In this document: in pieces, positions 52,523 to 62,557 of the stretch
Position numbering within the stretch: the stretch's first letter is position 1
How the letters are laid out: each line of letters starts with the position of its first letter
Origin: Clostridium oryzae
GTDB taxonomy: Bacteria > Bacillota > Clostridia > Clostridiales > Clostridiaceae
Assembly: GCF_002029235.1 (NCBI RefSeq)
Contig: NZ_MZGV01000010.1
Location: 1-64,000, forward strand
Length of the DNA stretch: 64,000 bases
Direction of reading: 5' to 3'
Notes under the pieces: generated by a model
What the model was told of the DNA's origin: nothing
The model's input: only the letters and a program-made list of their open reading frames with translations
Database searches by the model: none
Made by a program: the position numbers and the translations under genes

Positions 52523-52769
52523 ATATAACTACTCCTAATGGGACTAAAATTGTAACTTTTAATGCAAAATTAATTTTTAAAGTATTCTTCAAAAGCAAAT
52601 ATCATATATTTTATGATACCACTTATTAGTATAAATTTCATTAAAATATTAATTAAAAATAAAATAAATATTAATATTTATTTTATAAATATACTTAAAA
52701 TACTAGCCAAAATTCTAAATATTGCACTTTTTTTGCTTTATGTACTCAATATAATAGAACTTTTATCGA
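52523..52769. other. AT-rich gap between ftsW and ftsQ
   Basis: No gene is supported. A weak hairpin (TATCATATA with TATGATA, 52600-52618) could be a poor terminator of the spoVE transcript. The rest is A/T runs. Confidence 0.5.
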
Positions 52770-53870
52770 TTACTTTCGCTGTCTGGATATGTTTAACAGA
52801 ACTCCTGTAGCAACCATATTTATGACAAGTGAGGTACCACCAGCACTTATAAACGGAAGTGGTACTCCAGTTACCGGCATTGATCCTGAAACTACGGCAA
52901 TATTTATTATAGCCTGCACTGCAATTATTGAAGTTATACCTGTAGCCAAAAGCGTCCCAAAGATGTCTTTTGCATTTAAAGCTGTCCTTATGCCTCTCCA
53001 TATAAGTATCATAAATAATGCTATTACAAATGCACAGCCAATAAGTCCAAGTTCTTCTCCAATAATCGAGAAGATAAAATCATTATGAGCTTCGGGAAGG
53101 TAATAAGCTTTCTGCCTTGACTGCCCTAGTCCAACTCCCCATATTCCTCCTGACCCTAGTGCCAGAAGTGATTGAATAAGTTGATAGCCTTCACTCAAAG
53201 CATTTTTCCACGGGTCCATAAAACCAAGTATTCTATCCCGCCTGTATGACTTTGAAAATATCAAAGCAACAGCTCCTACAAGTCCTAATGGAGTAACAAT
53301 GCCAAATAGATGCCAGCATCTTGCACCTGCAACAAACAGCATAATCATAGTTACCATAACTATTACAGTAAAAATACTCATATTGTTTTCTGCCAGAATT
53401 AGTCCTGCATATATGAGTGAGATAAACAAATAATATCCTACTCCGGAAAATAATTTTTTTATCTCTTCTCCCCTTTTGTCCATGCTCTTAGCCATAAAAA
53501 GCACCACAACATACTTTACTATTTCTGATGGTTGAAATGAAGTAAAACCCAAATTTATCCATCGTCGTGCTCCATTTACAGAAGGCATTGCGAATACTAT
53601 AAGCAGAAGCGGAATGCATAATATCATAAGAATGTTGGAAAACTTTCGCAATTTATGATAATCGTAGCCTATAGCAAAAAACATGCAGATGATTCCTAAT
53701 ACAGCCCAAGCACCCTGTCTTTTCAAAAAATACATATCATCTTTATACTTTATTTCGGCGGTCCATGAACTTGCACTATATACCATTATAATTCCTACGG
53801 CTAAAAGCAGCATTATCGTAATAAACATTACAAAATCAGCTTCTCCCATCTTTTTTCTGGCTTTTTCCAT
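52770..53870 (-). CDS. ftsW: SEDS glycosyltransferase FtsW/SpoVE
   Basis: The 366-residue protein has about 10 membrane helices, starting MEKARKKMGEADFVMFITIM, with the SEDS motifs GARRWINLGFTSFQPSEIVK, QSLLALGSGGIWGVGLGQSRQ (split around residue 240) and LPEAHNDFIFSIIGEELG. It polymerises glycan strands with its partner PBP. In this position the gene is called ftsW or spoVE; the two cannot be told apart from sequence alone. It follows mraY by 17 bases. Confidence 0.9.
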   Translation of the reverse strand: MEKARKKMGEADFVMFITIMLLLAVGIIMVYSASSWTAEIKYKDDMYFLKRQGAWAVLGIICMFFAIGYDYHKLRKFSNILMILCIPLLLIVFAMPSVNGARRWINLGFTSFQPSEIVKYVVVLFMAKSMDKRGEEIKKLFSGVGYYLFISLIYAGLILAENNMSIFTVIVMVTMIMLFVAGARCWHLFGIVTPLGLVGAVALIFSKSYRRDRILGFMDPWKNALSEGYQLIQSLLALGSGGIWGVGLGQSRQKAYYLPEAHNDFIFSIIGEELGLIGCAFVIALFMILIWRGIRTALNAKDIFGTLLATGITSIIAVQAIINIAVVSGSMPVTGVPLPFISAGGTSLVINMVATGVLLNISRQRK

Positions 53871-53887
53871 ATTACTCCTCCTGAGAA

Positions 53888-54859
53888 TTACTTAAAAGAT
53901 AAAAATGCTACTAGGCACAAAATTACAGTTATTATTGAAAAAGTTGATACTATCTTCGTTTCATGCCATCCAAGCATTTCAAAATGATGATGTATTGGTG
54001 CCATCTTAAAAACTCTTTTTCCCGTTAACTTAAAGCTCGTAACCTGTATAATATCCGAAAGAACTTCAACAACATATATTCCTCCTACAATAATAATTAT
54101 CAGTGGTAATTTCAATATAAGAGCAACAGCCGCAACTGCTCCTCCCAAGGCTAAAGAACCTGTATCTCCCATGATAACTTTTGCAGGATATGAATTATAT
54201 CTTAGGAAACCTAATAAAGCACCGCTAACCACTGCACAAAATACTGCTAATGAATTATGGTGCATAGCTAAGCTCAGTACTGTGAAAAATACCATCACTA
54301 ATATGGTAATCGATGAAGCTAATCCATCAAGTCCATCTGTTAAATTTACTGCATTAGTAGTTGCAGCAAAATAAATAATAATAAACGGTATGTAAAACAA
54401 CTTAAGATCAATAGCATTTCCGATAAATGGTATTATAATGCTAGAACCAATAGTCGGATTTTTATATGCATATAATGCAAAAACAAAAGATATCGTTAGC
54501 AAGAGTGCCATCTTCTCATAAGCTCTAAGTCCAAGATTATTTCTATGGATTATTTTTAGTATGTCGTCAAGAAAACCTATAAACCCGAATGCTACAAGGG
54601 AATACAAAGCCACCATTGACTCATCAGCAGGTTTGTTTATTATTATTACCATAACTATTGCTGTAGTTAAAATAAAAATAATTCCTCCCATAGTTGGCGT
54701 ACCAGCTTTTCTTTGGTGATTCTTCGGTCCTTCTTTTCTTATAAATTGACCGAATTTCAATTTGTGAAGTAACGGTATCGCAAACATACCTATTAAAATA
54801 GATATCGCAAACGACATAAGCACTGAATAAATAATCATGCTTGTCAAAACATCTTTCAT
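53888..54859 (-). CDS. mraY: Phospho-N-acetylmuramoyl-pentapeptide transferase
   Basis: The 323-residue membrane enzyme transfers phospho-MurNAc-pentapeptide to undecaprenyl phosphate (lipid I). Motifs are the [14 protein letters not shown] block, [12 protein letters not shown] (catalytic Asp), and the [11 protein letters not shown] block. About ten helices. It lies between murF and ftsW without the murD gene found there in many genomes. Confidence 0.97.
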   Translation of the reverse strand: MKDVLTSMIIYSVLMSFAISILIGMFAIPLLHKLKFGQFIRKEGPKNHQRKAGTPTMGGIIFILTTAIVMVIIINKPADESMVALYSLVAFGFIGFLDDILKIIHRNNLGLRAYEKMALLLTISFVFALYAYKNPTIGSSIIIPFIGNAIDLKLFYIPFIIIYFAATTNAVNLTDGLDGLASSITILVMVFFTVLSLAMHHNSLAVFCAVVSGALLGFLRYNSYPAKVIMGDTGSLALGGAVAAVALILKLPLIIIIVGGIYVVEVLSDIIQVTSFKLTGKRVFKMAPIHHHFEMLGWHETKIVSTFSIITVILCLVAFLSFK

Positions 54860-54868
54860 TATACCCTT

Positions 54869-56263
54869 TTAAACGCTCCCTCCAACATCACTATTCATAC
54901 TTTTAATATTGTTAGCTATCTTATCAAAATACAATGTTCTTGAAGCTTTTATTAAAATTAGGTCGCCTTCCTGCAAATTTTGTTTTAAAAAAGCTTCTAT
55001 AGATTCATTATCAGGGAAACAATAGAAATTATTATCACTATTAAATCCTTCTTCATAAGCTTTTGAAAATTCACCTCTGGCTATAAGTATATCAACACCA
55101 CTGTTCTTGGCAAAAGCACCTACCTCTTTATGAAATAAATAAGAATCTTCTCCTAATTCTCTCATAGTTCCCAATACAGCTATCTTCCTTTTAGCTTTCA
55201 TGCTTGATTGAACTTCAAGTGCTGCATACATAGAGTCCGGACTAGCATTGTAGCTATCATCTATCATTGTAAACTTTCCACAATCTACTATGTCAAGTCT
55301 CATAGAAGTTTTTTCAAGGTTATTAAATCCATCCTTTATTTCTTCAATGCTGACTCCCATAATTCTTGCGCAAGCTACGGCAATTAGTGAATTAATAACG
55401 TTATGTTTTCCTGGCATTGGAACTATAATCCGTTCTCTAAAGTGGCTGTTTTCCTCTATTAAATTATATTCTACTCTGTCAGTTTCCAATAATATATTCT
55501 CAGCACCATAGTTATAGCTTTCGCTCAGCCCAATCTTTCTAAGTTTAAAGCTTTCAGTTTCATAACTATGCAAAAGATCATTTTCGCCATTTACTATAAG
55601 CGTGTTGTCATCTTGGAAAAAATCAGTTATCTCAAGTTTTGCTTTTAATATATTTTCCCGCGTATGGAGATTTTCAAGATGTGAAACTCCTATGTTAGTT
55701 ATTACTGCTATATTAGGAGCTGCTATATCCGCTAATCTATGTATCTCCCCTAGATTGCTCATACCCATTTCCAGTACAGCCACATCATAACTCTCATCTA
55801 AACTAAACACCATAAGAGGAAGACCTATTTCATTATTAAAGTTCCCCTTAGTCTTAAACACTTTATATTTTTTGCTAAGTGCAGCGGCAATCAAATCCTT
55901 AGTCGTAGTCTTCCCAGTAGAGCCTGTAACGCCTATAACTTTTATATCAAGTTTGCTTCTATATAATTTGGCCATTTGCCTGATAGCCTTTAGTGTGTCC
56001 TTTACTTTTATTATTGTAGAGTTTTTTATATTCTCTTCTTTATACTTTATATCGTCTACGATGCAAATGGCTGCTCCGCTCTCATCAGCCTTCTCAGTAA
56101 AGTCATTTCCATCGAATACAGCACCTTTGATAGCTATATACATATCACCGCATTTCAATTTTCTCGTGTCTATGCATATGTTTTTATAATCATAATTTCC
56201 TTTATCCAGTACGATTTTTCCATCTATACATGCTAGAAGTTCTTCTAATGTAAACTGCTTCAC
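54869..56263 (-). CDS. murF: UDP-N-acetylmuramoyl-tripeptide--D-alanyl-D-alanine ligase
   Basis: The 464-residue ATP-dependent Mur ligase adds D-Ala-D-Ala. Motifs are the P-loop GVTGSTGKTTTKDL (about 105-118), NNEIGLPL, ITNIGVSHLENL and DDSYNASPDSM. N-terminal substrate domain, central ATPase and C-terminal domain are all present. It is preceded by murE and followed 9 bases later by mraY. Confidence 0.96.
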   Translation of the reverse strand: MKQFTLEELLACIDGKIVLDKGNYDYKNICIDTRKLKCGDMYIAIKGAVFDGNDFTEKADESGAAICIVDDIKYKEENIKNSTIIKVKDTLKAIRQMAKLYRSKLDIKVIGVTGSTGKTTTKDLIAAALSKKYKVFKTKGNFNNEIGLPLMVFSLDESYDVAVLEMGMSNLGEIHRLADIAAPNIAVITNIGVSHLENLHTRENILKAKLEITDFFQDDNTLIVNGENDLLHSYETESFKLRKIGLSESYNYGAENILLETDRVEYNLIEENSHFRERIIVPMPGKHNVINSLIAVACARIMGVSIEEIKDGFNNLEKTSMRLDIVDCGKFTMIDDSYNASPDSMYAALEVQSSMKAKRKIAVLGTMRELGEDSYLFHKEVGAFAKNSGVDILIARGEFSKAYEEGFNSDNNFYCFPDNESIEAFLKQNLQEGDLILIKASRTLYFDKIANNIKSMNSDVGGSV

Positions 56264-56338
56264 TTTACCACCCCATCTTAATTAATCCAGATAAACACTT
56301 TAATTTATGCTTTTATTTAACTACTGTTTATCTATACT

Positions 56339-57778
56339 CTATTGAATAAGACTATATACTATCTCTTTTTCATCAAAGTGTATAACTTTATTGTCTTTAA
56401 ATATTTGATAATCTTCATGTCCTTTACCTGCTATTAGTATTATATCATCCTTTTTTGCAATAGAAATAGCCTCTTTTATGGCTTCTTTTCTATTTTCAAC
56501 AATAGTATAGTTATTCTTATCGACGCCGGATACAATATCATTAATTATATCCATAGGCTCTTCATCACGGGGATTATCTGAAGTTATTATAGCAAAATCG
56601 CTTAGATCACAACCTATTTTTCCCATTATCGGCCGTTTAGCCTTATCTCTGTTACCTCCACAGCCAAACACCGATATTAATCTTCCTCGTTTTATCTCAC
56701 GAAGAGATTTTAATATCTTTTCAAGTCCATCAGGTGTATGAGCATAGTCAATAATAACATCATAGCCCAAATCGTAATCCTTCGTAACAAGCTCACATCT
56801 TCCTGGAACCTGAGTTTTCTCAAGCCCTTCTTTTACAGTTTCTAGCTCTATTCCTTCTTTAAGGCAAACTGCTGCCGCGCAAAGGGAATTATATACGTTA
56901 TATCTTCCAGGGATATATATTTCAACCTGCTGTTTTTTATTCTCAAATTTTAAATCATACTTTATACTTCTAGGACCAACTTCTATATCTCCTGCACATA
57001 TATCAGCTTCTTTTTCTATTGAATAAGTAACCTTAATATTGGTGGCATCTTTACATATTCTTTCTCCGTAGATATCATCAAGGTTAATTATAGATATATC
57101 ACTGTTTTTAAATAATTTTAATTTAGCTTCATAATAATTTTCGAAAGTCTTATGGAAATCCAAATGATCCTGCGTTAGATTAGTAAATATTCCGTACTTA
57201 AACTTTATACCGTACACTCTATCTAGTGCTAACGAGTGGGAGGATACTTCCATTACGCAATATTCTATTCCTTCATTAACCATTTCGTAGAACAATTTCT
57301 GAAGTTCCAAAGATTCCGGTGTAGTTCTATCCGTGTGTAATTTCTTGGTTCCAATATAATTGCATATAGTTCCTATAAGCCCAACCTTAAAACCCGCTTG
57401 TTCTAATATAGACTTTATCATATATGTGGACGTAGTCTTTCCATTAGTACCAGTAATGCCAATAAATTTCATTTTACTGCAAGGATTATCATAGAAATTA
57501 GCAGCTGCCAGAGCCATTGTTTTTCTTGTATCCTTAACTTTTATTACCGTAACATCTTGTTTGAGTTTTATATCTTTTTCACAAACTATAACTTCAGCAC
57601 CGTTTTCAACTGCATTTTCTGCATATTTATGACCATCAGTTTTAAAACCAGATATACAAAAAAACACATCATTTTTTTTAACAGTTCTAGAATTATAGGC
57701 AAGTTCCCTTACTTCAATATCATCTTTACCTTTCAACAGCTCATAATCAATACCTGACAGCACTTCTTCTAATTTCAC
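56339..57778 (-). CDS. murE: UDP-N-acetylmuramoyl-tripeptide synthetase (meso-DAP type)
   Basis: From GTG 57778 (VKLEEVLSGIDYELLKG, with AAAGGTGAG upstream) it has 479 residues; a longer frame to 57844 lacks a ribosome binding site. Motifs are the P-loop GITGTNGKTTSTYM, DYAHTPDGLEKIL and the specificity motif DNPRDEEP, which selects meso-diaminopimelate, so the peptidoglycan is of the DAP type. Confidence 0.95.
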   Translation of the reverse strand: MKLEEVLSGIDYELLKGKDDIEVRELAYNSRTVKKNDVFFCISGFKTDGHKYAENAVENGAEVIVCEKDIKLKQDVTVIKVKDTRKTMALAAANFYDNPCSKMKFIGITGTNGKTTSTYMIKSILEQAGFKVGLIGTICNYIGTKKLHTDRTTPESLELQKLFYEMVNEGIEYCVMEVSSHSLALDRVYGIKFKYGIFTNLTQDHLDFHKTFENYYEAKLKLFKNSDISIINLDDIYGERICKDATNIKVTYSIEKEADICAGDIEVGPRSIKYDLKFENKKQQVEIYIPGRYNVYNSLCAAAVCLKEGIELETVKEGLEKTQVPGRCELVTKDYDLGYDVIIDYAHTPDGLEKILKSLREIKRGRLISVFGCGGNRDKAKRPIMGKIGCDLSDFAIITSDNPRDEEPMDIINDIVSGVDKNNYTIVENRKEAIKEAISIAKKDDIILIAGKGHEDYQIFKDNKVIHFDEKEIVYSLIQ

Positions 57779-57828
57779 TATAATCTCACCTTTCTTAAAA
57801 CATGTTGAATGAGAAATGAGGAAATTAT

Positions 57829-57859
57829 GGTGAAAATTCAGCATAGCAGAATTTTCACC
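57829..57859. terminator. Hairpin between spoVD and murE
   Basis: GGTGAAAATTC pairs perfectly with GAATTTTCACC (11 bp, 9-base loop). It lies 50 bases before murE. The right side is followed by TTCATCC and there is no T run, so it may be a weak terminator or an mRNA processing or leader element. Confidence 0.5.
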
Positions 57860-57976
57860 TTCATCCTAATTCCTAATTCATAATTCACAATTTATATAAA
57901 ACTTCAACTAAAATTATTGCCATATAGTAAAAAGTAAATACTTATCTAAATAAACAACTTAAATTAAGCGGAATAT

Positions 57977-60187
57977 TTAATCATTACCTAAGTTCTCAAG
58001 TTCCAATTCAATATACGAATTTTCCTTTAACTTGCTTCCAGCAGCCACACTCTGTTCTCCAACAAGTCCACTTCCTGCGAAATTGCCTTTGATTTTTAAA
58101 GAAGTTAGCAGCTCCTTAGCCTTCTTCTGATTTAATCCCGTAAAATCAGGAACTATTATATACTCATCATCGTCACTTTTTTCACTACCAGTATATAGAT
58201 TAATCTTGGTACCTTCCTTAACTGTATATCCAGGCTTAGGATTCATGTCTGTTATATATTCTCCACTGCCATGTATCTCATATTCTATATTTAAATCTTT
58301 TAACTTCTTCAAAGCTTCACTCTTTTTGGTATTTCTTATCTCCGGCAGTACCACATCATTTAAAAGGCTTTGAGCAGATTCATCAGGGTTTGCGTCACCC
58401 TTTATAGAATAATAATTAAATATATCGTAAAAAACTTGTTTTGCAACAGGAGTTGCTATCTGTCCCGCATAGTAATTTGAAGGGTCAGGCTGGTCTATAG
58501 ATACAAAAACTGTCACTTTTGGGTTTTTAGAAGGTGCCATGCCTGCAAAAGATGCTACATATTTCCCGGACTCATAAGCTCCTGTCTTAGGATTAACCTT
58601 CTGAGCTGTACCAGTCTTTCCAGCTATATCATAACCAGCAATATAAGCTTTTTTTCCTCCACCTTTTGAAATTACCTTTTCAAGATAACTGCAAAGCAGG
58701 TTCGCTTTTTCCTTACTTACTATCTGCTTCTTAGCATAGTTTTTAGTATAATTTTCATAGGTTGAATCTACAATATAATTTCCGCCGCTGCTTTCATGAA
58801 CTATCTCTTTCATTATATGGGGAGTAATCCAAACACCATTATTAGCAATAGTGTTAAATGCAGCCATATATTGTATTGGAGTCAACGTATTAGTTTGTCC
58901 AAAAGAAATTGTGGCTAAATCAGTACTTGTTATAGCTGAGGTCTTCTTAACTATACCCTTAGCCTCTCCCGGCAAATCTATTCCTGTTTTTTTGCCAAAC
59001 CCAAACTTAGTTATGTATTCATTGATTCCCTTTGCTTTAAGTCGTTCGCCCAAAGTCATAAAGCCCACGTTACAGGAATTTTCCAATATTTGTATGAAAC
59101 TCTGACTTCCATGTCCTGTCCTCTTCCAGCAATGGATATGTTTCTTTCCCACGGTAAGACTTCCATTACATACAAAAGTGTCCTTTTCATTTACTAAATT
59201 CTTTTCCATAGCCGCTATAGCTGTAACAACTTTAAAAATTGAACCAGGTTCATAGGTATCACTAACAGCCCTGTTTCTCCACCTTGCCGCCATTTCATCT
59301 GGAGTGCTTGCCCCTTCTCTTGGATTATTAGGATCAAAATCAGGTTTGTTAACAAGCGCAAGTATTTCTCCATTCTTAGGATTCATTACCATGATAGTAA
59401 CCGCTTTAGCTTTGTTATCTATCAGAGCCTGCTCTGCGGATTTTTCAGCTGCTACCTGTATTTTCTTATCTATAGTAAGGACTACATCTTTTCCCGGAAT
59501 AGGCTTTGTAAAATCCGATATTTCATATGGAACCGCGTCATTTCTTCTGTCGATTTCGGATATTTTCAATCCAGGAATCCCAGATAATTCTTTATTATAC
59601 TGCAATTCTACTCCTGCAAGTCCATTACCATCTGAATTCGTTGTACCTATAACATGTGATAAAAAATTATTGTTAGGATAATATCTCTTAGTGTCAGGTG
59701 ATATCAATACACCGTTTATTTTTAACGCTCTAACTTTGTCTGCAGTCTCTTTATCTACCCTTCTTGCTAATGTAGCCGCCCCTCTATCTTTTCCATTAGG
59801 CAGCTTCTTGTATAGCTCTTGTAATATTTTCAGTTTGTCCTTATTCAGTGCAGCAGACAATCCTTCTGCTATCTTTTCAAATGTAATTTTCCCTTTGCTT
59901 TTTCTCACAGCAGCTCTTACTGAGTTCATATCCAAATCAACCCTGTACACATTAGCGCTGACAGCCAGCTCGTTGCCATTCCTATCAAGTATCTTTCCTC
60001 TTCGTGCATCTATTTTTACTTCATTGGTCCACTGTTCAGTGGCAAATCCATTAAGCTTATTCCACTGAAAAATCATTACATAAGCGAGTCTTGTCAATAG
60101 ACCCATAAATAGCATAAAAATGATAATAAGGGATATAATGATCCTTTTTTTCATTATCACTTTATCCCTGTAAATTTTCCTATACAC
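57977..60187 (-). CDS. spoVD: Penicillin-binding transpeptidase SpoVD/FtsI (class B PBP, two PASTA domains)
   Basis: The 736-residue protein starts at GTG 60187, which lies 7 bases after GGAGGG. It has a membrane anchor (about 17-32), a PBP dimerisation domain (about 55-210) and a transpeptidase domain with the motifs SIFK (about 315), SCN (about 370) and KTGT (about 520). Two PASTA repeats follow (about 610-670 and 675-735, the second with VPDFTGLNQKKAKELL). In clostridia this position is annotated as spoVD; it would work with the SEDS protein FtsW/SpoVE. It follows ftsL by 13 bases. Confidence 0.93.
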   Translation of the reverse strand: MYRKIYRDKVIMKKRIIISLIIIFMLFMGLLTRLAYVMIFQWNKLNGFATEQWTNEVKIDARRGKILDRNGNELAVSANVYRVDLDMNSVRAAVRKSKGKITFEKIAEGLSAALNKDKLKILQELYKKLPNGKDRGAATLARRVDKETADKVRALKINGVLISPDTKRYYPNNNFLSHVIGTTNSDGNGLAGVELQYNKELSGIPGLKISEIDRRNDAVPYEISDFTKPIPGKDVVLTIDKKIQVAAEKSAEQALIDNKAKAVTIMVMNPKNGEILALVNKPDFDPNNPREGASTPDEMAARWRNRAVSDTYEPGSIFKVVTAIAAMEKNLVNEKDTFVCNGSLTVGKKHIHCWKRTGHGSQSFIQILENSCNVGFMTLGERLKAKGINEYITKFGFGKKTGIDLPGEAKGIVKKTSAITSTDLATISFGQTNTLTPIQYMAAFNTIANNGVWITPHIMKEIVHESSGGNYIVDSTYENYTKNYAKKQIVSKEKANLLCSYLEKVISKGGGKKAYIAGYDIAGKTGTAQKVNPKTGAYESGKYVASFAGMAPSKNPKVTVFVSIDQPDPSNYYAGQIATPVAKQVFYDIFNYYSIKGDANPDESAQSLLNDVVLPEIRNTKKSEALKKLKDLNIEYEIHGSGEYITDMNPKPGYTVKEGTKINLYTGSEKSDDDEYIIVPDFTGLNQKKAKELLTSLKIKGNFAGSGLVGEQSVAAGSKLKENSYIELELENLGND

Positions 60188-60200
60188 ATGCTACCCTCCG

Positions 60201-60716
60201 CTAAAATAGTAAATTCTTTAATTTTATTAATAACTCCTTTGTTTTACTCATTTTAGCTTCTGATGTTCTTGGTTTGAAATAATTTTTGCTGAAATTAACG
60301 TAAACATTTTTCGTCTTTTTCATGCTTACCATGCCCACTTTGTTCTGAGCATTTTTTCTTATCGTTTCAATGTTACTGAGTTTATATAATTTCATCTGTG
60401 TATCTTCATGGGTAAGCCTAAGTTCTGATATGTTTCTTTTTAACTCTGTAAGTTTCATCTGCTTTGAATAAACTTTGGATTGATTATACATGAGCAGCAA
60501 CCCAAGTGCAAAAACCGCAGTTACAGCAATAATAGTTTTTCTTTTTTGCAGATTTTTCTTATGCTTTTGTCTATTATTCTTTTCAATTTTAGATTTCTTT
60601 AGCTTCTCATATTCCTGTTTGCTAGGAATTTCTTCATATGTATTCGGTGATTCAATGGTACTTCCGTTTATGTAATAGCTGCTTTTATCCATTAACAATC
60701 TATTCACCTCATTCAT
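60201..60716 (-). CDS. ftsL: Cell division protein FtsL
   Basis: The 171-residue protein has a Lys-rich cytoplasmic part (about 40-60), one membrane helix (about 62-80) and a coiled coil (about 85-125, KLTELKRNISELRLTHEDTQ). Position between rsmH and spoVD is diagnostic. It recruits FtsQ and FtsB-type partners and the transpeptidase. Confidence 0.85.
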   Translation of the reverse strand: MNEVNRLLMDKSSYYINGSTIESPNTYEEIPSKQEYEKLKKSKIEKNNRQKHKKNLQKRKTIIAVTAVFALGLLLMYNQSKVYSKQMKLTELKRNISELRLTHEDTQMKLYKLSNIETIRKNAQNKVGMVSMKKTKNVYVNFSKNYFKPRTSEAKMSKTKELLIKLKNLLF

Positions 60717-60725
60717 AAAATATAA

Positions 60726-61658
60726 CTACAACTTTTCTATAATCCTAAGCTTTGCGCTTCTGCTTCTAGGGTTTTCCTCTAATTCGTTTTCACTTGGTTC
60801 CATAGGTTTTCTGGTAATAATCTTAACCTGTGGTTTTTTTCCACATTGGCATATAGGAAAATCTGGTGGACATGTACAAGGATTTTCCTGAGTTTTAAAT
60901 TTACTTTTTACTATTCTATCCTCCAGAGAATGAAAGGTTATTACTGCCATCCTTCCTTTACTGTTAAGCATCTCTATAGCAGAATCTACAGCTTTAGAAA
61001 GTACAGTAAGCTCCTCATTTACTTCTATCCTTATAGCCTGAAAAGTTCTTTTGGCCGGATGAGGTCCTTCTCTCCTAGCTTTAGCGGGTATAGCAGCTTT
61101 TATGATATCAACTAGTTCCAAAGTAGTTTCAATCTTTTTATTTTCTCTAGCTTTAACTATAAAATCAGCAATTCTTCTTGCGAACTTTTCTTCACCGTAA
61201 TCTCTTATTATTTTTTCAAGTTCCCCCTTATCATAACCGTTTACTACGTCATAGGCACTAATTTCATTTTCTCTATTCATACGCATATCAAGAGGTGCAT
61301 CCTGCATATAACTAAAGCCTCTTTCTCCATTATCAAGCTGATACGAAGAAACTCCCAAATCCATAAGTATCCCATCAACCCCTGTAATATTCAGCGTATT
61401 TAATATATTTTTAATATTATAAAAATTATCATTTACATAAATAACATTTTCAAAGGCTTCTAACCTTTTTTTAGATGCATTTATTGCTTCTATATCTTGA
61501 TCTATTCCTATAAGCTTTCCATCTTTGGAAAGTCTTCTGACTATAGCTTCAGAGTGCCCTGCGCCACCCATAGTACAATCCACATAAATGCCATTTTCTT
61601 TTATGTTAAGTCCATCAACTATCTCATTAAGCATTATAGGTTTATGTTTAAATTCCAT
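60726..61658 (-). CDS. rsmH: 16S rRNA (cytosine(1402)-N4)-methyltransferase
   Basis: The 310-residue SAM methyltransferase has the N-terminal [12 protein letters not shown], the SAM block [37 protein letters not shown] and the C-terminal TCP/C-rich region ([13 protein letters not shown]) with [13 protein letters not shown]. It methylates C1402 in the ribosomal P site. It starts 11 bases after mraZ. Confidence 0.97.
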   Translation of the reverse strand: MEFKHKPIMLNEIVDGLNIKENGIYVDCTMGGAGHSEAIVRRLSKDGKLIGIDQDIEAINASKKRLEAFENVIYVNDNFYNIKNILNTLNITGVDGILMDLGVSSYQLDNGERGFSYMQDAPLDMRMNRENEISAYDVVNGYDKGELEKIIRDYGEEKFARRIADFIVKARENKKIETTLELVDIIKAAIPAKARREGPHPAKRTFQAIRIEVNEELTVLSKAVDSAIEMLNSKGRMAVITFHSLEDRIVKSKFKTQENPCTCPPDFPICQCGKKPQVKIITRKPMEPSENELEENPRSRSAKLRIIEKL

Positions 61659-61669
61659 TCTTTCACCTC

Positions 61670-62098
61670 TTATATACCAAGCTCACTCATTTTTTCAGCT
61701 ATGCCATCAAAATCTATATTAGAACTGTTATATTCATCCCATCTGGATTTACTCCATATTTCTATTCTTGTAGATACTCCTATGCTTACTATCTCTTTCT
61801 TTATTTGAGCATACTCAAGAAGATTTTGTGGAATCAAAGCTCTGCCTTGTTTATCAACTTCGATCTCATTAGCACCTGAAAAGAAAAATCTAACAAATGC
61901 TCTTGCGTCTTTACTCGTAAGGGGAAGTTTCTTAAGTTTTTCTTCAAGCACCTTCCACTCTTCCATAGGGTAGACATATAGACATCCATCAAGACCCTTC
62001 GTAACAACAAATGTACTTCCAAGTTGTTCTCTGAATTTTGAGGGTATAATCATTCTATTTTTTGTGTCAATGGCATGTTGATATTCACCGATAAACAT
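61670..62098 (-). CDS. mraZ: Transcriptional regulator MraZ
   Basis: The 142-residue protein has two AbrB-like swapped-hairpin halves: [20 protein letters not shown] (about 4-23) and [20 protein letters not shown] (about 68-87). It binds GTGGAG-type repeats upstream of the dcw operon and represses it. Three such repeats lie 35-65 bases upstream of its ATG, so autoregulation is expected. ATG follows AGAGGTGTAAC. First gene of the dcw operon. Confidence 0.95.
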   Translation of the reverse strand: MFIGEYQHAIDTKNRMIIPSKFREQLGSTFVVTKGLDGCLYVYPMEEWKVLEEKLKKLPLTSKDARAFVRFFFSGANEIEVDKQGRALIPQNLLEYAQIKKEIVSIGVSTRIEIWSKSRWDEYNSSNIDFDGIAEKMSELGI

Positions 62099-62111
62099 GT
62101 TACACCTCTAT

Positions 62112-62117
62112 ATTCTA
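62112..62117 (-). promoter_or_regulatory. Probable -10 box of the mraZ (dcw) promoter
   Basis: On the minus strand TAGAAT (one mismatch from TATAAT) lies 14 bases before the mraZ start. The -35 region is weak and overlaps the MraZ repeats, which fits repression by promoter blocking. Confidence 0.4.
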
Positions 62118-62134
62118 CCACAAAATAATAATTT

Positions 62135-62162
62135 CACTCCACTTTACTCCACTTTAATCCAC
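62135..62162 (-). promoter_or_regulatory. MraZ operator: three 10-bp spaced GTGGA repeats
   Basis: On the minus strand GTGGATTAAA, GTGGAGTAAA and GTGGAGTGAA occur in tandem with a period of 10 bases. This is the helical spacing and core of known MraZ boxes. Confidence 0.85.
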
Positions 62163-62390
62163 AAGAAATAATATTCTATACAAAATTAAAAAATCCTTCT
62201 GGTTTTTTACCATTTTCAAAAAAATATTAAATTTTTTTATATAATATTCTAAACATCTGTTTTTTTCTGCTTATTAATTACATTAAATAAACTATTTATA
62301 AAAATATCTTTCGCTATTTTCCCACTTTATGTATTTACTTCATAATTAATACACACATAATATATCTATTATTAATGAAGAGTTTTTTTA
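62163..62390. other. AT-rich gap between the dcw promoter and the ychF promoter
   Basis: No gene is supported. The stretch contains T- and A-rich tracts and the divergent promoters for mraZ and ychF at its edges; nothing else clear. Confidence 0.5.
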
Positions 62391-62419
62391 TTGAAATGTA
62401 TATACTTGTAGCGTATAAT
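62391..62419 (+). promoter_or_regulatory. Sigma-A promoter of ychF
   Basis: TTGAAA, 17 bases, TATAAT: a near-perfect sigma-A promoter. It leaves a leader of about 130 bases before the ATG, with no clear riboswitch or hairpin. Confidence 0.8.
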
Positions 62420-62557
62420 TTAAAATTGTATTATATATGAAAAAACAATACATAGACTTTGCATACGGACAGTAAAACATCAAATATTTACTTATGTAAT
62501 GTTAATAGTTGAAGTTGTTTTTCTACAGATATAACCTAATAGAGAGGATGTTTATAA

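Noticed and set aside
52738-53001. 87-codon minus-strand ORF inside ftsW
   Set aside because: It overlaps the ftsW coding sequence in another frame and has the composition expected of a shadow frame.
55872-56189. 105-codon plus-strand ORF opposite murF
   Set aside because: Antisense shadow of a conserved enzyme, no start signal.
62420-62557. Riboswitch in the ychF leader
   Set aside because: The leader is AT-rich without stable helices or a terminator.
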